Source: Hyphomonas sp.
GTDB lineage: Bacteria > Pseudomonadota > Alphaproteobacteria > Caulobacterales > Hyphomonadaceae
Direction of reading: 5' to 3'
NCBI GenBank assembly: GCA_013791775.1
Contig: VMTE01000036.1
Span: 248,001-312,000, forward strand
Length of the DNA stretch: 64,000 bases
The notes under the pieces are model-generated. The model made no database searches. It was given only the letters and a program-made list of their open reading frames with translations, and had not been told where the DNA came from. Made by a program: the position numbers and the translations under genes. How positions within the stretch are numbered: the first letter of the stretch is position 1; every line of letters begins with the position of its first letter. Below are positions 27,355 to 38,270 of this stretch, one piece after another.

Positions 27355-27513
27355 CCCCTCTCCCCGCTCGCGGGGAGAGGGGCAGGGGTGAGGGGGCTGC
27401 GCTTCAAGCGCCGTGCTTCGGTGAGGGGTTGCGCCCCCTCATCCCCTCGCTCAGGCAATCGTATACGATTGCCTGTCTTCGCGAGCCCTTCTCCCCAAAA
27501 GGGAGAAGGGGCT
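27355..27513. repeat. Composite palindromic element A with CGTATACG palindrome
   Basis: In order: a perfect 12-bp hairpin (27355-27366 with 27371-27382), a G-rich then C-rich spacer (AGGGGTGAGGGGGC and GCGCCCCCTCATCCCC), a perfect 24-bp palindrome at 27452-27475 centred on CGTATACG and enclosed by CTCGC/GCGAG, and a terminal hairpin CCCTTCTCCC (27486-27495) with GGGAGAAGGG (27501-27510). It fills the gap before glyS. A close relative is at 43.6 kb. Confidence 0.8.
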
Positions 27514-27589
27514 TTGAATGGCAAGCCTTGACCCCGCCGCGCGCGCCTCTATGCCGTGACCCACGCGAAATCCTTGCCTGTGGGGCCCC

Positions 27590-29842
27590 ATGGCTGAACT
27601 CCTGCTCGAACTCTTTTCCGAGGAAATCCCCGCGCGCATGCAGGCGAAGGCGGAAGCCGACCTGCTGGCCGCGCTGACCCAGCGCCTGAAGGATGCCGGC
27701 CTCGGCTGGCAGACCGCCTTTGCCGTGTCCGGCCCGCGCCGCCTCACCGCCGTGATCGAAGGGCTCGACGCCCGCTCGGCCGATGTGCGCGAAGAGAAGA
27801 AGGGCCCGAAAGTCGGCGCGCCGGAGCAGGCGATTGCCGGCTTCCTGCGCGGGGCGGGACTGGATTCGATTGATCAGGCCACGATCATCTCCGACGCAAA
27901 GAAGGGCGACTTCTATGTCGCCTACATCTCCAGGCCGGGGCGCGATGCGGCGGACGTGATCGCCGAGGCCGTGCCCGAGATCATCAAGACCTTCCACTGG
28001 CCGAAATCCATGCGCACGGCAGACGGCGACCTGCGCTGGGTGCGCCCGCTGCAGCGCATCACCTGCGTGCTCGACGGCGCGGTTGTGCCGTTTGAGGTGG
28101 GCGGAATCCCGAGCGGCAATGTCACCGAAGGCCACCGCGTTCACGGGCGTGGTCCGTACACGGTCAAAGGCTGGAAGGACTACAAGAAGCAACTCGAAGG
28201 CAAGGGTCATGTGATCCTGTCACGGGAAGACCGGCGGGCGCGCATCCTTGAGGGCATCGCCGGCGTGTGCGGCAAGGCGGGGCTCGAGCTCGTGCCGGAC
28301 GAAGGCCTGCTGGAAGAAGTGACCGGGCTCGCCGAATGGCCGGTGGTCGTGTTCGGCGAGATGGAGCCCTCCTTCCTCGACCTGCCACCGGAAGTGATCA
28401 AGCTGTCGATGCGCACGCACCAGAAGTATTTCGCGGTGAAACGTCCGGGTACGGAAAGCCTCGCGCCGAACTTCATCGTGGTGGCGAACATCACAGCGAG
28501 TGATGGCGGCGTGAAGATCGCCGAGGGCAATGCGCGGGTTCTGTCGGCGCGCCTCTCGGATGCCCGCTTCTTCTGGGAGAAGGACAAGGCCACGCCGCTC
28601 GAAGTGATGGGCGAAAAGCTGAAGACTATCGCGTTCAAGGAAGAACTGGGCTCGCTGGGCGACAAGGTCGAACGCGTCGCGGCGCTGGCGCGGGAACTGG
28701 CGAAGCATGTTGGTGCGGAGCCTGATCTGGCGGAGCGCGCGGCGCGACTCGCGAAAGCGGACCTCGTCTCCGAAATGGTTGGCGAATTCCCGGAACTGCA
28801 GGGCGTGATGGGCCGGTACTATGCGCTGGCGGCGCAAAGTCCCTCACCTCCCACGCCTGACGGCGCGGGCCCCTCCTCTCCCGCAAGCGGGAGAGGGGTT
28901 GGCGCGCCTTCTGACCCCTCTCCCTCCGGGAGAGGAGGGGCCCATCGCGCAGCGATGGGAGGTGAGGGCCTTTTGGCAGGTCTTCCGGATACGGACATCC
29001 GCAAGATCGCCGACGCGATTCGCGACCATTACAAGCCGCAGGGGCCGAATGATGCCGTGCCCTCGGAGCCGGTGGCGGTGGCGGCCGCGCTGGCGGACAA
29101 GCTGGATACTTTGTTGGGATTTTGGCTGATCGATGAAAAGCCGACGGGATCGAAGGATCCGTTTGCGCTTCGTCGCGCGGCGCTCGGTGTCGTCCGCATT
29201 GAGTTGGAGAACTCTCTGCGAATGAACTGGCGCTACTATTTCGAGTGGTACTTCGCCAATGTCGTGAAGCGAGAATACCTCACTGTCGCGTCGTTGATCG
29301 ATAACCTGCAGAGCTTCCTTGAAGATCGGCTGTCTGTCGCTCTCCGAGACTCCGGAAAGCGCCATGACTTGGTTTCTGCAGCGCTGGAAGCAAATGCAGC
29401 TAACGAAGGAGGTGTGATACATTTCCTAGTTGTGAAGCGCGTCGAGGCGCTCGGTGCTTTCCTCGAAACGGAAGACGGCGCAACGCTGCTCGCCGGCTAC
29501 AAGCGCGCGGCGAATATCCTGAAGGCGGAAGAAAAGAAGGGCGCGCTGCCGGAGAACCTGTCGGTCGATGGCGCGCTGGTCGCCCAGGGGCCGGCGGTGG
29601 AGCAGGCACTCTGGGCCGCGCTGCAGGCCTGTGCCAAGGCGCTCGAAGCGCCGCTCAAGACGGAGAACTTCGCCGGCGCAATGACCGTTCTGTCCGGCCT
29701 GCGCGCCCCGGTGGATGCCTTCTTCGACGGCGTCATGGTTAACGACACCGACCCGGCAATCCGCGCCAACCGGCTGGCGCTGCTGGTGGCGGTGCGGGAC
29801 GCGCTGCATCAAGTCGCCGATTTCTCGAAGATCGAGGGGTAG
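27590..29842 (+). CDS. glyS: Glycyl-tRNA synthetase beta subunit, with an in-frame palindromic insert
   Basis: A 750-residue tRNA-binding subunit of glycyl-tRNA synthetase, longer than the usual roughly 690. The N terminus (ELLLELFSEEIPARMQ) and LRWVRPLQRITCVLDG are family signatures; KPTGSKDPFALRRAALGVVR is the conserved HD-like segment, and the C-terminal anticodon-binding region ends near VRDALHQVADFSKIEG. Residues about 418-460 are Pro/Ser/Gly-rich and encoded by a palindromic repeat that keeps the frame. After the insert normal sequence resumes with the family's IADAIRDHYKPQGP segment. A stretch at about 29,100-29,450 is less GC-rich. The insert looks tolerated, since the frame is open throughout. 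Confidence 0.95.
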   Translation: MAELLLELFSEEIPARMQAKAEADLLAALTQRLKDAGLGWQTAFAVSGPRRLTAVIEGLDARSADVREEKKGPKVGAPEQAIAGFLRGAGLDSIDQATIISDAKKGDFYVAYISRPGRDAADVIAEAVPEIIKTFHWPKSMRTADGDLRWVRPLQRITCVLDGAVVPFEVGGIPSGNVTEGHRVHGRGPYTVKGWKDYKKQLEGKGHVILSREDRRARILEGIAGVCGKAGLELVPDEGLLEEVTGLAEWPVVVFGEMEPSFLDLPPEVIKLSMRTHQKYFAVKRPGTESLAPNFIVVANITASDGGVKIAEGNARVLSARLSDARFFWEKDKATPLEVMGEKLKTIAFKEELGSLGDKVERVAALARELAKHVGAEPDLAERAARLAKADLVSEMVGEFPELQGVMGRYYALAAQSPSPPTPDGAGPSSPASGRGVGAPSDPSPSGRGGAHRAAMGGEGLLAGLPDTDIRKIADAIRDHYKPQGPNDAVPSEPVAVAAALADKLDTLLGFWLIDEKPTGSKDPFALRRAALGVVRIELENSLRMNWRYYFEWYFANVVKREYLTVASLIDNLQSFLEDRLSVALRDSGKRHDLVSAALEANAANEGGVIHFLVVKRVEALGAFLETEDGATLLAGYKRAANILKAEEKKGALPENLSVDGALVAQGPAVEQALWAALQACAKALEAPLKTENFAGAMTVLSGLRAPVDAFFDGVMVNDTDPAIRANRLALLVAVRDALHQVADFSKIEG
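28841..28968. repeat. 128-bp palindromic repeat inserted in frame in glyS
   Basis: Outer arms CCCTCACCTCCCA (28841-28853) and TGGGAGGTGAGGG (28956-28968) pair perfectly. Inner 17-bp arms 28867-28883 and 28927-28943 (GGGCCCCTCCTCTCCCG and its complement) also pair perfectly. Between outer and inner arms lie small hairpins CGCC-tga-GGCG and ATCGC-gca-GCGAT. The layout resembles the intergenic elements at 27.4, 43.6 and 60.0 kb. Confidence 0.85.
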
Positions 29843-29870
29843 GGCGCGGCTGATCGCCAAGCAGACAGAC

Positions 29871-29956
29871 GCTCATCCTTGAGCGAAGTCGAAGGATGGG
29901 CCAAGCCGAGCCGTCCCTCGCCCCGGCTCTATCCTTCGACTTCGCTCAGGATGAGC
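29871..29956. repeat. Inverted repeat, CATCCTTCGACTTCGCTCAGGATG type
   Basis: The left arm 29871-29897 (GCTCATCCTtGAGCGAAGTC then GAAGGAT) is complementary to 29931-29956 apart from one extra T. The rest of the 343-base glyS-ppdK gap holds further short hairpins, for example GTTCCG (29995-30000) with CGGAAC (30004-30009), and ACAACGTTGT near 30057. I see no gene there. Confidence 0.75.
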
Positions 29957-30185
29957 CGTTCGAGAGGTCGCCCCCGGGAAGGCGGGGGCAGGTTGTTCCG
30001 CTTCGGAACGCCAGACGCCCCAGAAGCGGCAATACCTTCCCCGGGAGGCGAATTAACAACGTTGTCAGTCGCCCCGGAGACGAAACGCGCACTTCTCATT
30101 CCGGGTGCGATGCAGCATAGGACTTGCAAACAATCAGGCCGACGAGAATTGAACGGCACACAAAGTAGACGGAAGGCGATTTCGC

Positions 30186-32903
<2,718 letters not shown>

Positions 32904-33257
32904 CCAAAAGCTGCCGATTCCGGAGGCGCTTGGTTGTTGTATTTCAGCAACACAGAGCCCTTCCGCGAATCGCTCTGGTTGCCAGCGAACTGGACTGAAA
33001 CCGCTTATATTTCAGTCCGTTATTCGCAATTTCCGTGAAATTGCATGAAGGCGCGCCCGCTACCGGCAGGCGACCCTTTCGACTTTGTCACTCAGAAGGT
33101 TGGCTGATTTATTGCTAGATAGGTACGGGTGGGCCAAATCCCGCGTGCCCCGAGGGGGCGATGCGGGACGCGTTCGGTCCTCGAAAGTGCGTACAACCCT
33201 GTAATGCCCGGGTCACAAAGCGGAACGATACCGCTGGCCGGGTAAAGAGGATCGGTG
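32904..33257. other. ppdK / wall-hydrolase intergenic region with two adjacent hairpins
   Basis: No gene is evident. GGACTGAAA (32992-33000) pairs with TTTCAGTCC (33010-33018), and directly after it GCAATTTC (33026-33033) pairs with GAAATTGC (33037-33044). Neither is followed by a T-run, so they are weak terminators at best and could be processing or regulatory structures. The wall-hydrolase ribosome site (AGAGG) lies at the right end. Confidence 0.4.
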
Positions 33258-34436
33258 ATGTTAAGGTTTCTTCAACCAAGCCAGACGAGTCTGGTCACCC
33301 TGAATGGGCTGCAAGAAAAGCTCAAACGGTGGTGGCTAGGTATGACTGACCAGGAACAACGCGAAGTGTTCATCCGCGGCGGCATGATTGCCGTCTGCGC
33401 CGTGACCGCAACCGTTTCGCTTCCGGTCATCTCGCACCAGCAAACCGGACTGCGCGCCGAAGCGGAATACCGCGCCGAAGCGGAACGCTTCGCGATGTAC
33501 CAGGATGCCGGCCTTGCCGTGCGCACCGGCGAACACACGCCGGCCCTGCTCGACACGCCCTGGCTGCGCACCGTCGAATACACGCTGAAGCGTGACACAG
33601 ATTCTTCCATGAGCCGCTATGCGATGCGCGACCGTGACGGCGCGGCGCTCGCTACGCTGGCCTCGTTCCGCACCGACCAGATCCAGCGCGCCGAGACGAT
33701 CGATTCCGAACTGATGTGCATGGCGCAAGCCGTCTACTACGAGTCGGCCCGCGAGCCGCTCGAAGGCCAGATGGCCGTTGCCGAAGTCATCGCCAACCGG
33801 ATGAAGGATCATCGCTATCCCGACACCGCCTGCGGTGTCGTTTTCCAGGGCGCCACGCGCACCACCGGCTGCCAGTTCACCTTCACCTGTGACGGCGCCA
33901 TGAAGACCAAGCCGAAAGGCGAGAACTGGGAGCGCGCCAAACGCATCGCGGCCCACGTCCTGATGGGTCTCAACGAAGAACGCACCGGCGGCGCCACCCA
34001 CTATCACGCCACCTATGTCGATCCGCTCTGGAACTCGGGCCTGATCCAGACCAACAAGGTCGGCCTGCACATCTTCTACCGCTTCCCGCGCGGTGCTGAA
34101 TGGGCCAGCGTCGAGCGCACCTTCGAGGCCCGCAAGCAGGCCGCCGCCGTGCAGCTTGCCGCCCTTGATGCCAGCACGTCCGGCGTTGATGCTGCGGACG
34201 AAACCCTGCTGTTCGCCGATGCCGGCACGGCCGGTGATGACGGCTACTATGCCATCACCCCGACGACGGCCCCGGCCGGCGTAACCACCTCGACCCGCAC
34301 GATATCGCCGGCCACACCGCGCCTGATGAGCATCCAGACAGTGCCGGCAGAAAAGACCGAAGTGCCGGCCGAGTCGGTCGCCGCATACACGGCCCGCCAG
34401 ATCAGCGCCGTCGAGCAGGTTGACACTTCGCTTTGA
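33258..34436 (+). CDS. SleB/CwlJ-type cell wall hydrolase, membrane anchored
   Basis: A protein of about 392 residues. An amphipathic N terminus leads to a transmembrane segment (GGMIAVCAVTATVSLPVIS, about residues 36-58). The Hydrolase_2 (SleB) domain spans about 150-270: LMCMAQAVYYESAREPLEGQ with the catalytic Glu, AVAEVIANRMKDHRYPDTAC, and a Gln/Cys-rich CGVVFQGATRTTGCQFTF. The Ala/Thr-rich C terminus looks disordered. In Bacillus the family cuts cortex peptidoglycan; in alphaproteobacteria its members are general wall hydrolases. ATG 33258 has AGAGG upstream; GTG 33255 and ATG 33342 are alternatives. Confidence 0.85.
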   Translation: MLRFLQPSQTSLVTLNGLQEKLKRWWLGMTDQEQREVFIRGGMIAVCAVTATVSLPVISHQQTGLRAEAEYRAEAERFAMYQDAGLAVRTGEHTPALLDTPWLRTVEYTLKRDTDSSMSRYAMRDRDGAALATLASFRTDQIQRAETIDSELMCMAQAVYYESAREPLEGQMAVAEVIANRMKDHRYPDTACGVVFQGATRTTGCQFTFTCDGAMKTKPKGENWERAKRIAAHVLMGLNEERTGGATHYHATYVDPLWNSGLIQTNKVGLHIFYRFPRGAEWASVERTFEARKQAAAVQLAALDASTSGVDAADETLLFADAGTAGDDGYYAITPTTAPAGVTTSTRTISPATPRLMSIQTVPAEKTEVPAESVAAYTARQISAVEQVDTSL

Positions 34437-34462
34437 TCTGAGGCCGCCGCGCCCGGGGGGCT

Positions 34463-35272
34463 CTACCCCCGCGGCGGAACGCGCGCCTTGATCTGCTTGC
34501 GCACAAGGCCGGGCAGCCAACGCGTCATGAAGCGCGCACGCTCTGCCTCGCCGCCCACCATGACCTGGATATCGTCGCCATGCGCGGCTTCCCAGGCCTT
34601 TTCGGCGGCGAGTGAGACCGGATAGATCGTCGCGCCGCCTGCTTTCATCTGGTCCGACATCTTCTCGTTCGAGCCGTCTGTCTTGCCCATGTCGAGAATG
34701 GGCGTGTCAACGAACCAAGGCATCAGGCTGGTCACCCGGATGCCAAGATCGCGGAACTCCGCATCGAGGGCTTCTGACAGGCCGCGCACGGCCCATTTGG
34801 ACGCCGAGTAGACGGCCAGTTGCGGCGCGCCGACGATCCCGGCGGTCGAGGCCGTGTTGACGATGCGCGCGCCGGGTGTCGCTTTCAGAAGTGGCAAGGC
34901 GGCATAGACGCCGTTGATCACGCCTTTGACGTTCACGTCGATCACGAGATCAGAGTCTTCCGGCGGAACCTCTTCGAACCAGCCATGCCGGCCGATGCCG
35001 GCATTGTTGAACAGCACATCCATCCGGCCGCCGGTCGCCGCGCCAAACCCTTCCACGGCTGCCGCCCAGTCGGCCCGCCTGGTCACGTCGAGACGGGCCA
35101 GGTGGCAGTTCTCGCTGCCCAGTTCGCCGGCCACCGCCTTGAGGCCCATTTCGTTCACGTCATAAAGGCCGCAGAACCAGCCGCGCTTCGAGAAATGCCG
35201 TGCCGTCTCCGCGCCGATGCCCGACGCGGCGCCCGTGATGAAAATGCTCTTGCGGCCGTTTGCGGAGGTCAT
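34463..35272 (-). CDS. Short-chain dehydrogenase/reductase
   Basis: A 269-residue Rossmann oxidoreductase. The cofactor motif is TGAASGIGAETAR near the N terminus, followed by NNAGIG; the catalytic Ser region is IVNTASTAG and the Tyr-Lys pair is in YSASKWAVRGL. The C terminus is longer than in minimal SDRs and positively charged. It lies 50 bases downstream of nadC in the same direction, so it may be read from the NAD operon, although nothing links it to NAD synthesis. Substrate unknown. Confidence 0.85.
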   Translation of the reverse strand: MTSANGRKSIFITGAASGIGAETARHFSKRGWFCGLYDVNEMGLKAVAGELGSENCHLARLDVTRRADWAAAVEGFGAATGGRMDVLFNNAGIGRHGWFEEVPPEDSDLVIDVNVKGVINGVYAALPLLKATPGARIVNTASTAGIVGAPQLAVYSASKWAVRGLSEALDAEFRDLGIRVTSLMPWFVDTPILDMGKTDGSNEKMSDQMKAGGATIYPVSLAAEKAWEAAHGDDIQVMVGGEAERARFMTRWLPGLVRKQIKARVPPRG

Positions 35273-35322
35273 CCGTCTCTCCCCGATCTGATGCGCCGGC
35301 TTGGGCGCTGCGGGGGTAACAG

Positions 35323-36180
35323 TCAGACCACATCCAGCCCGAGGTCAAGGTTGGGGGCCGAATGGGTGAGGGCGCCGGACGAAATGAAGTTGACGCCGGT
35401 TTCTGCAATTGCCGCAACGGAATTCAGCGTCACACCGCCCGAAGCCTCCAGCGGCACACGGCCAGCGGTGAGCTTGACTGCCTCGCGCAGCGTGACGAGG
35501 TCCATGTTGTCGAGCAGCACCGCGTGCGGCCCGTGCTTCAGCGCCTCTTCGAGCTGGGCGAGTGTATCGACTTCGATCTCGATCATGCGCAGGTGTCCGG
35601 CATAGGCCTTGGCGCGCGTCAGGGCATCGGCAATCGAGCCACCGCAGGCGGCGATGTGATTGTCTTTGATCAGGATCGCGTCATCCAGGCCGTAGCGGTG
35701 GACCGTGCCGCCGCCGCACCGCACGGCGCGCTTCTCGAGGGCGCGGTGTCCCGGCGTTGTTTTCCGTGTGCAGACAATCTTCGCCGGAGTGTGGGCCGCC
35801 GCGTTTACATATTGACGCGTCAGGCTGGCGACGCCGGACAGCCGCCCGAGGAAGTTCAGCATCGTACGCTCGGCGATCAGGATGGAGCGGGCTTCGCCCT
35901 TCAGGTCCGCGATCACGTCGCCGGGCGTCAGGGCTGCGCCATCAGCCATCCTGACGTCCAGGCGCAGGTCCGGATCGACCAGCCTCAGGGCATGGGCGGC
36001 CACGTCGAGACCGGCCAGCACGCCGGGTTTGCGCGCCGCGATCACCGCGTGCATCTGCGTGCCCATCGGGATCGTCGCGTCCGTCGTCAGGTCGCCCGCC
36101 CGGCCAAGGTCTTCGGCTAGCGCCAGGCGCACGATGGGATCGAGGATGATCGCCGGCAGGGGCGGAATCTGGAGGGTCAT
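35323..36180 (-). CDS. nadC: Nicotinate-nucleotide diphosphorylase (carboxylating)
   Basis: A 285-residue quinolinate phosphoribosyltransferase: quinolinate plus PRPP gives nicotinate mononucleotide, CO2 and diphosphate. Signatures include LAEDLGRAGDLTTDATI, ERTMLNFLGRLSGVASLT, CTRKTTPGHRALEKRAVRCG (basic quinolinate pocket) and IEIEVDTLAQLEEAL, then LEASGGV. The start at 36180 overlaps the nadB stop (ATGA) with GGAGGGTC directly upstream. It is the third NAD gene of the operon. Confidence 0.95.
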   Translation of the reverse strand: MTLQIPPLPAIILDPIVRLALAEDLGRAGDLTTDATIPMGTQMHAVIAARKPGVLAGLDVAAHALRLVDPDLRLDVRMADGAALTPGDVIADLKGEARSILIAERTMLNFLGRLSGVASLTRQYVNAAAHTPAKIVCTRKTTPGHRALEKRAVRCGGGTVHRYGLDDAILIKDNHIAACGGSIADALTRAKAYAGHLRMIEIEVDTLAQLEEALKHGPHAVLLDNMDLVTLREAVKLTAGRVPLEASGGVTLNSVAAIAETGVNFISSGALTHSAPNLDLGLDVV

Positions 36181-37739
36181 GGCGTTACACGTTCGGTGGC
36201 GGGGTGGGCGATGAACTGGCGTTGCGGCCGGCCCGTGTGCGGATAGTCGGCGCGGAAATGGCCGCCCCGGCTTTCGGTGCGGGCCAGCGCGCCTTCGGCG
36301 ATGAGGCGCGCCGCCGTGAGCGCACGCGCGCCGGGCGCCTCGCGTTCGAGGTCTGCGCACAGGCCGAGCAGGTCGGTCAGTCCCGCCGCGTCGCGGATCA
36401 CGCCGCAATGGGCCGACATCGCCTCGCGCAGCTGCAGCAGCTGGCCGTCGTTCAGGCTCGTCGGGAGGCCTGCCTCGCTGGCGGCCGGCGCATCGAGCAC
36501 GGCGCCGTTCAGCCGCCGCGCAATCCGCTCCGAGAACACCACCGCTTCCAGCAGGGAGTTCGAGGCAAGCCGGTTGGCGCCGTGCGCCCCGGTGGAAGAG
36601 CACTCTCCGCACACGGACAGTCCTGCCAGCGTCGAGCGGCCCCAGAGGTCGGAGACAATGCCGCCCATGTGATAGTGCGCAGCCGGGGCCACGGGAATCA
36701 TCTGCGTGCGGGGATCTATCCCGGCGCTCATGCAGGCGCCGAACACGGTCGGGAAATGATCCGGGAAATGGTGCCCCACCGCCTGGCGGCAATCGAGGAA
36801 AGCGCCGCGCCCGGCCATCCGTTCGGCATGGATCGCGCGGGCCACCTCGTCGCGCGGGGCAAGCTCCGCCAGCGGATGATAATCCAGCATGAAGGCGCGC
36901 CCGTCGGCGTTGTGCAGCGTGGCGCCCTCACCGCGCAGCGCCTCGGTGGCCAGCGGGGCGGGGTCGCGGCCAATGTCGATACCGGTCGGGTGGAACTGCA
37001 CGAATTCGAGATCTGCCAGCAGCGCGCCGGCTTCGTGCGCCATCGCGATGGCGTCGCCCTGAGCTTCGCGCGGATTGGTGGTCACGCGGAACAGTCCGCC
37101 GGAGCCGCCCGTGCAGAGCGCCGTGGCGCGCGCCGTGCGCGGCGCCAGTTCGCCGGACGGGCCGCGCAAGACCACGCCCGCAACCCGGCCATTGGCATCC
37201 TGCAACAGCGAGACGGCGCGGGCGCCTTCGATCAGTTCGATGCTGGGCGTGGCCGCCACCGCCGCCACCAGCGCGTCCATGATCGCCTTGCCGGCCAGGT
37301 CACCGGAGACCCGGGCGACGCGCGGCCGCGAGTGCGCCGCTTCAAGCGACAGGGCGAGCGCGCCGTCCGGCGTCCGGTCGAATGGCACGCCCAGCGCCAG
37401 GAGGTCGCGCACCCGCGCCGGGCCGTCTTCGGCGATCAGGCGGGCGATGACGGGATCGACCAGGCCCGCCCCGGCGGCGATTGTATCGGCGGCGTGCTGG
37501 GCGGGACTGTCGAGCGGATCGAGCGCGGCAGCCAGTCCGCCCTGCGCCCAGGCCGAGGACGCCGCCTGACCCAAGGTCGACGGCGAAATCACGAGGCAAT
37601 GGCGCGGCGCCAGCTTCAGCGCCAGGAACAGGCCCGCAAGGCCTGCCCCGACGATCAGCACATCGACGCTCGCGCCGGCCTCGGCGCGGATCCGGTGAGC
37701 GGTCCCCTCGAACATCGGCGTATCAGGAGATCCCGTCAT
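36177..37739 (-). CDS. nadB: L-aspartate oxidase
   Basis: A 520-residue flavoenzyme oxidising L-aspartate to iminoaspartate. The FAD motif is VLIVGAGLAGLFLALKL; SSAWAQGGLAAALDPLDSP and the succinate-dehydrogenase-like active-site loop (HPTGID; MGGIVSDLWGRSTLAGL; GANRLASNSLLEAVVF) are clear. The start at 37739 overlaps the upstream gene by 17 bases; the Met codon at 37715 is a reasonable alternative. Its product is passed to quinolinate synthase encoded by nadA upstream. Confidence 0.95.
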   Translation of the reverse strand: MTGSPDTPMFEGTAHRIRAEAGASVDVLIVGAGLAGLFLALKLAPRHCLVISPSTLGQAASSAWAQGGLAAALDPLDSPAQHAADTIAAGAGLVDPVIARLIAEDGPARVRDLLALGVPFDRTPDGALALSLEAAHSRPRVARVSGDLAGKAIMDALVAAVAATPSIELIEGARAVSLLQDANGRVAGVVLRGPSGELAPRTARATALCTGGSGGLFRVTTNPREAQGDAIAMAHEAGALLADLEFVQFHPTGIDIGRDPAPLATEALRGEGATLHNADGRAFMLDYHPLAELAPRDEVARAIHAERMAGRGAFLDCRQAVGHHFPDHFPTVFGACMSAGIDPRTQMIPVAPAAHYHMGGIVSDLWGRSTLAGLSVCGECSSTGAHGANRLASNSLLEAVVFSERIARRLNGAVLDAPAASEAGLPTSLNDGQLLQLREAMSAHCGVIRDAAGLTDLLGLCADLEREAPGARALTAARLIAEGALARTESRGGHFRADYPHTGRPQRQFIAHPATERVTP

Positions 37740-38193
37740 TCGCGCGGCGGAATTCGACCGGCGCGGTCACGGCGGACACCAGCGCGCCGAACATGCGCTC
37801 GTGCGACTGGATCGTCAGGGTGAAATTGTCCGGCACATAGAGGAGGTCCGGCGCCTTGGACTCGATCATCTCCTCGATGGTGGAGCGGACCGACACCTGG
37901 TTGCCGAAACGGCGCGCATCGCAGGACTGGCGCACCACCGAACGGCCCCACATCGAGCACATCTCGACCGCCGTGATCTCGCAGTCATAACGCCCTTCCT
38001 CCGGGTGCGGAGAAAGGTTCATCGTGCCGGTCATCACGCATTGGCCTTCGCGGTAGGGACGGGTCTGGAAGCTCCAGCTTCCCAGCACGTCGGATTTGTC
38101 CGTGTCGGTCTTGCCCTTGACCGCCGAGGCCGGCAGGCCTGCGGCAAGCGCAAGGAAGAGCAGGCCGAGAGCCGGCTTCAGGTAGGTGGACAT
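37723..38193 (-). CDS. Secreted protein of unknown function within the nad operon
   Basis: A 156-residue protein with a clear signal peptide (YLKPALGLLFLALAAGLPAS). The mature part has GSWSFQTRPYREGQCVMTG, a small beta-rich layout and four Cys that could form disulphides in the periplasm. It lies 77 bases after nadA and overlaps nadB, so it is co-transcribed with three cytoplasmic NAD enzymes. I recognise no family, and a role in NAD metabolism is not shown. Confidence 0.75.
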   Translation of the reverse strand: MSTYLKPALGLLFLALAAGLPASAVKGKTDTDKSDVLGSWSFQTRPYREGQCVMTGTMNLSPHPEEGRYDCEITAVEMCSMWGRSVVRQSCDARRFGNQVSVRSTIEEMIESKAPDLLYVPDNFTLTIQSHERMFGALVSAVTAPVEFRRANDGIS

Positions 38194-38270
38194 GGACGCC
38201 TCCTCGATAGGGTCCGGTTGACTTCACTGCTTCGGGCTGCGCTTGGCAAGCCGTCTCGATCACACGCCGT

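Noticed and set aside
27486..27510. CCCTTCTCCC hairpin considered as a terminator
   Set aside because: It is part of a dispersed repeat, also present at 43.76 kb, and lacks a T-run; it may still influence transcription but was not called as a terminator.
27355..27513. Tandem hairpins considered as a CRISPR array
   Set aside because: There are no regularly spaced identical repeats with unique spacers and no cas genes in the window; the structure is a composite palindromic element.
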